A stretch of 64,000 nt of DNA from Arion vulgaris (lineage: Eukaryota; Mollusca; Gastropoda; Stylommatophora; Arionidae). Below are positions 45,801 through 57,800 of this stretch, piece by piece (position 1 is the stretch's first letter; each line of letters begins with the position of its first letter). The position numbers were made by a program, and so were the translations under genes. The notes below the pieces were generated by a model. That model saw nothing but the letters and a program-made list of their open reading frames with translations. It searched no databases and was not told where the DNA came from. The stretch spans positions 63,768,590 through 63,832,589 of the forward strand of contig CM036759.1 in the NCBI GenBank assembly GCA_020796225.1. The letters are read 5' to 3'.

Positions 45801-48800
45801 ACAATACTACTACTGCTACCACTATTTTACTACTAATATTACTACAAAACTTTCATGCTCCTAGTAGAACATGGGGTTGCAATTGTTGTTCTCCACCAAA
45901 TTCTACTCTGGGTTGCCCTCTTCAGCTCTGCCCACAAGACCACAATTGCTCTGACCTCCTCCACCTCTACAGTTCTTCCTTTTTGGCCTCAACACTTTTC
46001 TCTTCCTCCATTCCTCCATGGATTCCAATTAAGTGCACATCTGGCTATCTTACTATTTCCTGATCCTGTGTTCAATCCAGTACCATTCCCTCCCTTTAAT
46101 CTCTGTTTCCATAGGAAAAAACTCCTGAGAATACTTATGAGAATACTTCTGAGAAAACTCTTGAAAACACTTCACATAACACTCATCTCTGTCTCAAGTC
46201 TCAAGATTTCTTCCTCTGCAATGACCAAGTCACCATCATGGAACACTCATCTCTGTTGCAAGATTTCTTCCTCTGCAAAGACCAAGTCACCATCATGGAA
46301 CACTCATCTCTGTCGCAAGATTTCTTCCTCTGTAATGACCAAGTCACCATCCCAGAACACTCATCTCTGTCGCAAGATTTCTTCCTCTGCAATGACCAAG
46401 TCACCATCACGGAACACTCATCTCTGTCGCAAGATTTCTTCCTCTGCAATGACCAAGTCACCATCATGGAACACTCATCTCTGTTGCAAGATTTCTTCCG
46501 CTGCAATGACCAAGTCACCATCACAGAACACTCATCTCTGTCGCAAGATTTCTTCCTCTGCAATGACCAAGTCACCATCACAGAACACTCATCTCTGTTG
46601 CAAGATTTCTTCCTCTGCAAAGACCAAGTCACCATCATGGAACACTCATCTCTGTTGCAAGATTTCTTCCTCTGCAATGACCAAGTCACCATCACAGAAC
46701 ACTCATCTCTGTTGCAAGATTTCTTCCTCTGCAATGACCAGGTCACCATCATGGAACACTCATCTCTGTTGCAAGATTTCTTCCTCTGCAATGACCAAGT
46801 CACCATCATGGAACACTCATCTCTGTCGCAAGATTTCTTCCTCTGCAATGACCAAGTCACCATCACAGAACACTCATCTCTGCTGCAAGATTTCTTCCTC
46901 TGCAATGACCAAGTCACCATCACAGAACACTCATCTCTGTTGCAAGATTTCTTCCTCTGCAATGACCAGGTCACCATCATGGAACACTCATCTCTGTTGC
47001 AAGATTTCTTCCTCTGCAATGACCAAGTCACCATCATGGAACACTCATCTCTGTTGCAAGATTTCTTCCGCTGCAATGACCAAGTCACCATCACAGAACA
47101 CTCATCTCTGTCGCAAGATTTCTTCCTCTGCAATGACCAAGTCACCATCACAGAACACTCATCTCTGTTGCAAGATTTCTTCCTCTGCAATGACCAAGTC
47201 ACCATCACAGAACACTCATTTCTGTTGCAATATTTCTTCCTCTGCAATGACCAGGTCACCATCATGGAACACTCATCTCTGTTGCAAGATTTCTTCCTCT
47301 GCAATGACCAAGTCACCATCACAGAACACTCATCTCTGTTGCAAGATTTCTTCCTCTGCAATGACGAAGTCACCATCACAGAACACTCATCTCTGTCGCA
47401 AGATTTCTTCCTCTGCAATGACCAAGTCACCATCATGGAACACTGATCTCTGTCGCAAGATTTCTTCCTCTGCAAAGACAAAGTTACCATCATGGAACAC
47501 TCATCTCTGTCGCAAGATTTCTTCCTCTGCAATGACCAAGTCACCATCATGGAACACTCATCTCTGTTGCAAGATTTCTTCCTCTGCAAAGACCAAGTCA
47601 CCATCATGGAACACTCATCTCTGTCGCAAGATTTCTTCCTCTGCAATGACCAGGTCACCATCACAGAACACTCATCTCTGTCGCAAGATTTCTTCCTCTG
47701 CAATGACCAAGTCACCATCATGGAACACTCATCTCTGTCGCAAGATTTCTTCCTCTGCAATGACCAGGTCACCATCACAGAACACTCATCTCTGTCACAA
47801 GATTTCTTCCTCTGCAAAGACCAAGTCACCATCATGGAACACTCATCTCTGTTACAAGATTTCTTCCTCTGCAATGACCAAGTCACCATCATGGAACACT
47901 CATCTCTGCTGCAAGATTTCTTCCTCTGCAATGACCAAGTCACCATCACAGAACACTCATCTCTGTTGCAAGATTTCTTCCTCTGCAATGACCAAGTCAC
48001 CATCATGGAACACTCATCTCTGTCGCAAGATTTCTTCCTCTGCAATGACCAAGTCACCATCATGGAACACTCATCTCTGTTGCAAGATTTATTCCTCTGC
48101 AATGACCAGGTCACCATCATGGAACACTCATCTCTGTTGCAAGATTTCTTCCTCTGCAATGACCAAGTCACCATCACAGAACACTCATCTCTGTTGCAAG
48201 ATTTCTTCCTCTGCAATGACGAAGTCACCATCACAGAACACTCATCTCTGTCGCAAGATTTCTTCCTCTGCAATGACCAAGTCACCATCATGGAACACTC
48301 ATCTCTGTCGCAAGATTTCTTCCTCTGCAAAGACCAAGTTACCATCATGGAACACTCATCTCTGTCGCAAGATTTCTTCCTCTGCAATGACCAAGTCACC
48401 ATCATGGAACACTCATCTCTGTTGCAAGATTTCTTCCTCTGCAAAGACCAAGTCACCATCATGGAACACTCATCTCTGTCGCAAGATTTCTTCCTCTGCA
48501 ATGACCAGGTCACCATCACAGAACACTCATCTCTGTCGCAAGATTTCTTCCTCTGCAATGACCAAGTCACCATCATGGAACACTCATCTCTGTCGCAAGA
48601 TTTCTTCCTCTGCAATGACCAGGTCACCATCACAGAACACTCATCTCTGTCACAAGATTTCTTCCTCTGCAAAGACCAAGTCACCATCATGGAACACTCA
48701 TCTCTGCTGCAAGATTTCTTCCTCTGCAATGACCAAGTCACCATCACAGAACACTCATCTCTGTTGCAAGATTTCTTCCTCTGCAATGACCAAGTCACCA

Positions 48801-51800
48801 TCATGGAACACTAATCTCTGTCGCAAGATTTCTTCCTCTGCAATGACCAAGTCACCATCATGGAACACTCATCTCTGTTGCAAGATTTCTTCCTCTGCAA
48901 TGACCAGGTCACCATCATGGAACACTCATCTCTGTTGCAAGATTTCTTCCTCTGCAATGACCAAGTCACCATCATGGAACACTCATCTCTGTTGCAAGAT
49001 TTCTTCCTCTGCAATGACCAAGTCACCATCATGGAACACTCATCTCTGTTGCAAGATTTCTTCCTCTGCAATGACCAGGTCACCATCACAGAACACTCAT
49101 CTCTGTCGCAAGATTTCTTCCTCTGCAATGACCAGGTCACCATCATGGAACACTCATCTCTGTTGCAAGATTTCTTCCTCTGCAAAGACCAAGTCACCAT
49201 CATGGAAAATGTGTTCTTGTACAGATCTTAGTATTTCATCATTATCTCTATCAAAAGGTGGTCACTTAAAAGATGCCATCAAAACCTGCATGTCTGCTTA
49301 TTCATTATAACAAATTCCAGGCATGTCCAGAAGAATATATCACATTAAAGTTTTTAAAAATGAGATATTCTTCTTCTTATGTCTTCATACTGCTAAGGGG
49401 CTGTTGCCGGTTTTCTGTTTTTGTCTTGTTCTGCTCTAGTGGATTAAGTCATAGTTATCTTTGCTTTTTTGATAGGATTCTGCTATGACATCTATCCATC
49501 TTTTTTGTGGCCTTCCTTTCACCTTCTTTCCTGATATTCTGTTGTAGAAGACTTTGTATACTTTGGAGAATAGTTGCATTCTTGTTAAGTGGAAAACCAC
49601 TCTGTTGTTTGTTTCTCAATGTAATTCAAGTAAGGTTCTGTGCCAACTTTCTTTCTTTTGCTGATGTTGATGACTTTTGTCTTTTTTGATGTTGTTGGTA
49701 ACTTTTCATAGGCATCGCATTTCACATGTAGTTATTTTTGCAACTGTGCTTTGCTCATTGTCCATGTTTGACACTGGTAATACAAAGTAGATATGGAAAT
49801 GCTGTTGATCATCTGTTGTTTAGTGGTCAGTGAGATGTTTGGGTGCCTTAACAATGGGGCTAGGTAGTAGGTTACATCATTCGTTTGTTTGCACTCTAGC
49901 CTCTATCTCTCTGTCTAGTCTTCCATCTTCTGTGAATATGCTTCCTAAGTATTTGAATTCTTGCTCTTGAATTCGTAAGAATTAATATTCTTAATAAGAT
50001 ATTAACATATAACATATTTGCATAAAGTCTTACGTATGATAAACATCAACCGGCGACATAGCTTCCTTTACGTCCCTGTTACATATGAGTAAATTACCAA
50101 GCTGGATGATTCCACGTAATAGATGGACATTATTAGCCCGTATCAGGTTTTCTGCAAACAAGCTGGACTTGGCTCTAATATGCAGATGGTGAAATAAATG
50201 GAGAAAGTATTTAATGCGACATAAAAATGCATTTGAAAATAGATGTCTGCAAAATATTGTGAACATAAAAAAGAAGGAATTCAGGAAAAGTGATGAAATC
50301 AGATGAATGTCTGGTCAAACATTAGTAAAAACTGTTGTAAGAAAGAGAATATGGAGATATGTTGGGCCTACTCTGAGAATAAACAAACAAAGAATAACAA
50401 AGCAGGCATTAAAGTGGGAGGGTTCATTTCAGGGAAACCCTGAAATGAACTTTACTGAGAGAAGCAAGGAAATATCAAACTCAGTTCCATAGAAGAAATT
50501 GAATAAGTTATCCAGGAAAAAGTGGTATGGAGACATTACTTGACGGTTCAATTTAATATATAGGTATGAAAGAGGAATATATTTTTAAAATACATAAAAA
50601 TGAATCATCTAAAATGTAATTATGAAATAATTTATTAGCAATAAAAAAGAATATGAGGACAGCAACAAATTATTTATAATATCAAATCAAATAAAGAGCC
50701 ATCTTCATATTGACTGTTGATTGCAATAAATCTTCAACATTGACTGTTGATTGCAATAAATCTTTAACATTGACTGTTGATTGCAATAGATCTTCAACAT
50801 TGACTGTTGATTGCAATAGATCTTCAACATTGACTGTTGATTGCAATAGATCTTCAACATTGACTGTTGATTGCAATATATCTTCAATATGAGGCAACCA
50901 ATCTCATGGTTTAGAATGAGCATACAAAACTGATTGAAAAGAAGAAGAAGAAGAGACAATCATGCACATACACAGATTCCTCAGTCATGTTTGCTTGCTT
51001 GGACAGTTCCAACAACAACATTTCCATTCCAGCTAGAAGTAACTTGATAGCCTCTTTGCCTCTCTTCTTGCATTCTTCTTTGCTCAAACTGATAGCCAGG
51101 CCCAAGTAGAATCTGCCAACAGAAAATATATTTCAATAATATTTTGTGTACATAATGTTGTCTTATTATTTTGGCTTTGCTAAAATTGTGTTTGTTTATT
51201 AAACTAACATTACTACTAACCTAGAGTTCTGAAAGTCGTTGATTTGAATCCAGATCACATAAGTCTGTTCACGGCTGCATTTTGTTTTCTTAAGATCTGT
51301 ATGGTTGTTGCAGGAGCGACAGAGTTCATTTTTTGTGCAATAGTCCCGGAAGGTAGAGTGCCATTTCTTGCGATTGTGAACTAGCCATTTAGGAAAACCT
51401 GGAGCAATGGATTGTTTTTATGCCTCTTTGACCATCATTAATAAACTATTTTGTTACCAGTGAAACATAGGGCTGCAACTGTTGCACTTCCCTCAAACTC
51501 TATTTCCGCAGTCTTGATGAACAATAGGTTGAATAAACACGCCCAACTGGCTCTCTTTATATTGGTAATCCATTTATAAATACATAAACATTAAGAAAAT
51601 AAATTGTGAATATATGCATTGTTTATTAACTGTTCACAAACTAGCATCATGACCATTCATGAAAAAATCTCTTAATTGTTTGTTCACATGGTGTCCTAAA
51701 GTCTGTTTCCCTTCTATTTCTAGCATAAGCCACGATGATATGTGTTCGTTATCACTTACACTTCCCTTTAAAGTATTTTCCAGTTAATATAAAAGTTGAG

Positions 51801-54800
51801 TAGGAAAGGAAAGTAATCAAAAAGCAACGAAATATTACCAATATTTCAAAAGGAGATACGTCCCTGCGATAAGCAAAAACTTTAAAAACGAAAGCTCATA
51901 CGCAATCAGTTACCTTATGACATATTCTCCTTTACAATACTTCTACAGTATGTCTGGTTGCTCATATTTAAATCATTTACCTTGCCAATTCATGTTTGGA
52001 GTTTCTGGACAGGGAAGCTTCTAGTCTTGTGATAGCATCATCATAGTTTCCCATGATGACTAACATTCGACCAACATGGAAATTGTAGATGGCGCTGGAA
52101 TCTTCAATACACATGGCATCCAAATATTTCTGGTAAGCTTGACCCAGTGGAGACTCATGATCTTCAGCTTTGTGGGCAGCTGCCCCTTCCTGGTCACAGA
52201 AGAAGAACAGACAATATGGTTATTTGAATATTTGTCTGACCACAGAATAAAAACAAGATTTTGGTTCACTTAATGACAATTTGATCTGGCCTTTTAATCC
52301 TTACAATCATCATCATCAAGTGCAATGCCAGCCAGCATAGGTTATCATCCTCCCCATGAGGCCATTACCTTGTAGTGGTGGGGAGGCTTGCGTGCTCCAA
52401 TGATACAGTGAGCTAAGACGGCGGGAACTTATGTTCCCGGAAGGGTTACCCAAGCCGGAAAGGTCACTGAAGAGGGGACAGACGAAGCATGGTCTCCTGG
52501 TCCTCCAGGTTGGGGGTTGGGCTTGGGACTAACGATCCCATCCTTTAAAAAAATTAAAGTTACGGAAACAACAACAAACATACAACCTATCTACGGGCAT
52601 GAAGGGCTACCAGAGTCATTGGCTCACATGACTGGAAGTGGTGAAAGCCGAAAGGAAGCTACTTTCATGAGGACGGAAGTCCTGAATGCCAAAACCAAGA
52701 CCAGAATTGGATGCTGGAATGTAAGAACAATGTACGAAACCGGAAAACTGTCACAAATAACAGCAGAAATGAGAAGATATAATCTACATATCCTAGGGGT
52801 TAGCGAGAGCAGATGGACAGGAAATGGAAGAAGTACCACTGCAACAGGTGAAACAGTCCTTTTTCTGGACGAGACGATGACCTACACCATGAAGGAGTAG
52901 CAGTAATCCTAAGAAAAGGCGTGGAAAAGTGTCTATTAGAATGGAAACCTATCAGCAGCCGCTTGATTAAGATCAGATTAAAGGGGAAGCATACAAACAT
53001 CACAATCCTACAATGCTATGCGCCAACTAATGATAGCGAAGATACAAAGAAAGACTCTTACTACGAAAACCTACAAGCAGAATTAGACAAGTCACCATCC
53101 CATGATGTTATTATTGTTATGGGAGATCTAAATGCGAAGGTCGGACAAGACAACACGCATAGTTATAGAACTATGGGAAAATATGGATGTGGTATGATGA
53201 ACGAAAATGGGGAACGTTTAGTAAACTTCTGCAGCATGAACAATCTCGTTATAGGAGGAACCCTATTTCAACATTTAGATATCCACAAATTAACATGGTA
53301 TTCCCTAATGGCAGAGATAAAAACCAAATAGACCATATAATGATCAATGGACCCTGGAGACGCTCGCTACTAGATGTTGTAGTCAAGAGAGGTGCAGATG
53401 TTGGTAGCGACCACCACCTAGTCACAGCTTATGTCAAACTTAAACTAAGAAAAACAGGACAACAGAAAAACTTCCAAAAGAGGTTCGATGTGGATAGACT
53501 AAAAGACACGGAAGTAAGGGATAAGTTTATAATGCAGATAAAGAACAGATCCCAAGCCCTAGAAAGTAATGAAACTACAGATGAAACTGACAACATAGAT
53601 AGAACATGGGACAACATAGCATCTACATATAGCAAGAGCAGTGAAACATGTCTAGGGTACCGCACAAAGAAAAGAAAAGAATGGATAACACCAACAACAT
53701 GGAAAATAATAGACAGCCGAAGAATATTAAAAAGAAATTGTTAGAAGCAAAGTCCGAAAGACTGAAAGCAAGATACCAAGAACAGTACAAAAGCGCAAGT
53801 AAAGAAATCAAACGGGCTGTGAGAGCTGACAAAAGAATGTATGTTGAAGACCTGGCAGTGCAGGCAGAAGAAGCAGCAAAAAGTGTGATCAGGGAACAGT
53901 GTACAAAATTACAAAGCTAATAAGCGGAAAACATTACAGGAGATCAAATACTCTCATAAAGGATAAGAATGGAATACTATTGACAACGGAAAAGGAACAA
54001 GAAATACGATGGACAGAGCATTTTAAAGAATTGCTAAATAGACCACCGCCAACGGTAGTAGCAGACATACCAGAACCAACAGAGGAATTAGAAATTGGCA
54101 TTGAAACACCCAGCCGGGATGAGATCATTACAGCAATTAAATCTCTTAAGAATAACAAGGCACCAGGGAATGATAACTTAAACGCAGAACTATTCAAAAT
54201 AGACCCAGAACTTGCAGCTAATATATTGCAACCCTTGTTTACTACTATATGGAATACCCAAATAATACCTGATGCATGGAACAGAGGAGTCATCATCAAG
54301 ATCCCCAAAAAGGGCTCCTTGCCGATTGTAATAATTGGCGTGGAATAACACTGCTTTCTGTCCCAAGTAAAATCTTAAGCAAAATCATCGTACAACGTAT
54401 TACTGATGCTGTGGATAAGAAACTGAGAAAGGAACAAGCAGGATTTCGCAGAGGACGGAGCTGTATAGGCCAAATATTTGCTCTTAGAAATATCATAGAG
54501 CAGTGCACAGAATGGCAAAGCAAACTCTATATCAACTTTGTAGATTTTGAAAAAGCTTTTGATAGCATACACCGCGAAAGTCTATGGCGTATCTTAAGAT
54601 GGTATGGAATCCCACTGTGTTTTATAAATATTATAAAAAGCTGCTACAGCAAATTTGCATGCAGTGTTGAAACTTCAGAACTAAAGTTTGAAGTAACAAC
54701 AGGCGTGCGACAAGGATGTGTTATGTCAGCCCTATTATTCAACACTGTCATAGATTGGGTGATGCGTAAAACAACGGAAGATAAGGCAAGAGGTATTAGA

Positions 54801-57800
54801 TGGACGCTCACATCCACTCTGGAAGACCTAGATTTTGCAGATGACATCGCACTCCTATCTCATACACATAGAGATATCCAGGAAAAAACCTGCCGCCTTA
54901 ACCAATATAGTGAGATGGTTGGGCTGAAAATAAATCAGAAGAAAACTGAAGTAATGACTCTGAACATAGCAACCCCAGCACCAGTCAAACTAGAAGGTAA
55001 AACCCTCCGAGATACAACCACTTTCACATACCTTGGAAGTGTTATTAGCAATGAAGGAGGCGCTGGATCTGACATTAAAAACAGACTGAGTAAGGCACGA
55101 AGTGCATTCATGACCCTTCAGACCGCCTGAAAATCTGCCCAATACAGCATCAGAACCAAGACTAGTATCTATAACAGCTGTGTGCTGTCAACATTGCTGT
55201 ACGGATCGGAATGCTGGAGAATGACAGAACAGGATATGTCCAGACTCTCCGCCTTTCATACAACTTGTCTGCGAAAAATCTTACGCGTGTACTGGCCGAC
55301 TACTATCTCGAATCAAGAATTGCTTGCACGATGCCAACAAGAGAATATGGGCACTATCATCCGAAGACGATGCTGGAGATGGATTGGACATGTGATGCGC
55401 ATTTGAGACTGGCTCCGACACGAAAACTGTACTGAGATGGACTCCAGAGGGTAGGCGAAGCGTGGAAGACCCAAGACGACCTGGAGGAGACGATAGAGCA
55501 AGAGCTGAAGGAAATGAATCATAGCTAGAACACAATACAGAGGAAGGCCATGAACAGGGAAGAATGGTGTACGTTTGTTGCTGCCCTAAACGCCAAGGGT
55601 GTAACAGGCTAAAGAGAGGATAGGTTATCATGTTATTCCACAACTCTCTGTCTCTTTTCTTTAACTTCTTGTGGACCAAACACTACACTACATGGCTTTG
55701 GGTTGGATGCCTTTTTACCAGGAGCCACACTAAAAGGCATTTTTATTATAAAAGTAAATGGCTTGTAAAAACATGGCTTTTGCCCCGGCCCACTAAGAGT
55801 TTTACTCCTGTAGCACTCCTATTTTGCCCAACAGTGTCAGGATAAGAAGAGATTTCTAGAACAGGTTTGTGTGTGCATTTCATAAATAGTGTTTTTTTAC
55901 CGCCTCTGTTATTTCTGGGGTCCACCTTTTGCGTGGATGGAGTTTGCTTTGTATCCACTGTACATGAATAACATTGTGCTTTGAGACGCACTGTCCTTTG
56001 GTAATCTGAATATGTGGCCAAACAATTTAATTTGTTGTTTCTTGATGAAGTTCAGTACTGATGCTATACTCATATTTTTCCTGACGTCTTCATTTCTAAA
56101 CCGGTCTCTTCTTGATACTTCCAGCATTCTGCATAAAAACTTCATCGCTGTCGTGACCAGTTATCTTCTATCGTTTGATGCCAGCCTCCAGGTTTTGTCC
56201 CTGATAACATAATGTTGGGAGAAATATTGTGTTGAACAATGCTCTTTTAGTGTTTGTGGTGAAATGTTTGCATTTCAAAATTGGTGCAATTTGTCATTTG
56301 ATTTGATTTGTTTTATTGCATCTATGCTTGAAAAGAGGCTGTTACTTATTCACTATTATGAGCAAGAGTTATTATCAAATAGTATTTAGTTTCTGAACAT
56401 GTCTTGTATTAATTAATTCAATGTACCCTTGCCTCGCTAGGTGGTATTATTTTCAACTTTTTTGTTTGTGCTCTCACGTTATTAATTCAGGATTAGTTAT
56501 GGCACCTATTATAGCACATCTGACTGATTTTTGCGAGAAGGCTTGCTTTCTTATCATCATAGTTCCTCACCATTCAGACTAGTCTTACTCCGACATCTGG
56601 GAGAATGTTGCTCAAGACAGATCAGCCTTGCGCACACTTCTTCAACACAGTTCTTCAGCCTGCGAGGCAGGTAGAACTGCACAGATGGAATAGAAACGGC
56701 AAACTAGAAAGACAGTAAAACTCCCAACAAGTATAAGTATTCCTTGGCCACATTGTGAAAGAACATTTCATGCCCGCATAGGGCTCACTAGTCAACTACG
56801 CGAACACAGACAAACATATTGCAACTACATTCTCTTGGATCAAAAATGGTGGTCATCATCACTCCGATAACAGAGGTACTTGTAATTTAGATCACCAAGT
56901 AAAGGATCAGGATCTCCTGTAGTCTAACCGAGGCAAGCTGGCCTCGAACCTAGGAATTTCCATGAAAAATAGTCACTTGCACTGTGTTATCAACTTGTTA
57001 GATATTTCAGCCTATTATTAGTGAAGTTCAATTTTCTAAGGTCACTACTGCAGTCTCACAGCCTATAGCTCAATTCATTCTCTTCTAGCTAGATCATAAG
57101 CCATGGATGATTGAGAGATGGACAGTGCTGAAATATATGTTCAGGGATCATTATTCATTGTGTGCAATGCCATCAAGCTGTAATATTAATTATTATTTCT
57201 TTACAAACAAGAGCTAAAATAATAACAGATAAAACGAACATGACAAAAGATATTTTTATCAACGGAGAGAAAGTAGAAAATGTGAACAGTTCTGAATATA
57301 TTGGTTGACTGCTAACAACAGATGGAAATGGGATGAAGGAAATTAAAAGAAGAAAAAACATGGCTTTACAAAAAATTAAACAACTAAAAACAGTATGGAA
57401 TGGAACTGATAAGAAAACAAAGATCAGAATACTAAGAGCATGCATATTACCAGTGGCAACGTATGGGTGTGAAGCATGGACATTTAATAAAACGATGGAA
57501 AAACATATATGTGCTTTTGAATATAAGTGTTTCAGAAGAGTCCTATGTATATCTTGGACAGAGAAGAGAACAGATAGATCTATCCAGAAAGAACTCAACA
57601 AAATCAAAGAAAACTGGCTGATGCTACAAATAAGAAAGAAAAAAATTGAGATATTTTGGACATATAAAAAGACATGAAGGGCTGGAGAAGACCATCATGG
57701 AAAGAGACATACCGGCAAAGAGAAGAAGAGGAAAACCACGGAGAAGATGGATTCAGGATGTATCTAATGGTTTGAACATGATGGCTGCAGAGGCAGGACA

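Larger units (their letters stand above)
52349..55619 (+). mobile_element. Near full-length RTE-type LINE with target-site duplications
   Basis: 3271 bp between 12-bp duplications ATAGGTTATCAT (52337-52348 and 55620-55631). The length fits RTE elements (about 3.2-3.3 kb). Order: structured 5' leader, AP-type endonuclease (52670-53450), linker, reverse transcriptase (about 54130-54960), C-terminal Cys/Trp-rich tail, and ORF end at 55610-55612. Inserted antisense in an intron of the TPR gene. Inactive: several frameshifts and stops. Confidence 0.92.

Noticed and set aside
45516..45801. Thr- or Leu-rich ORFs
   Set aside because: Translation of an (ACT)n microsatellite.
46201..48804. 867-residue open frame on the - strand
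   Set aside because: Same array; no start context, splice support or recognised domain.
45855..49310. 1151-residue open frame on the + strand
   Set aside because: It is the 57-bp minisatellite read through; the opposite strand and another + frame are equally open, and the region is an intron of the TPR gene.
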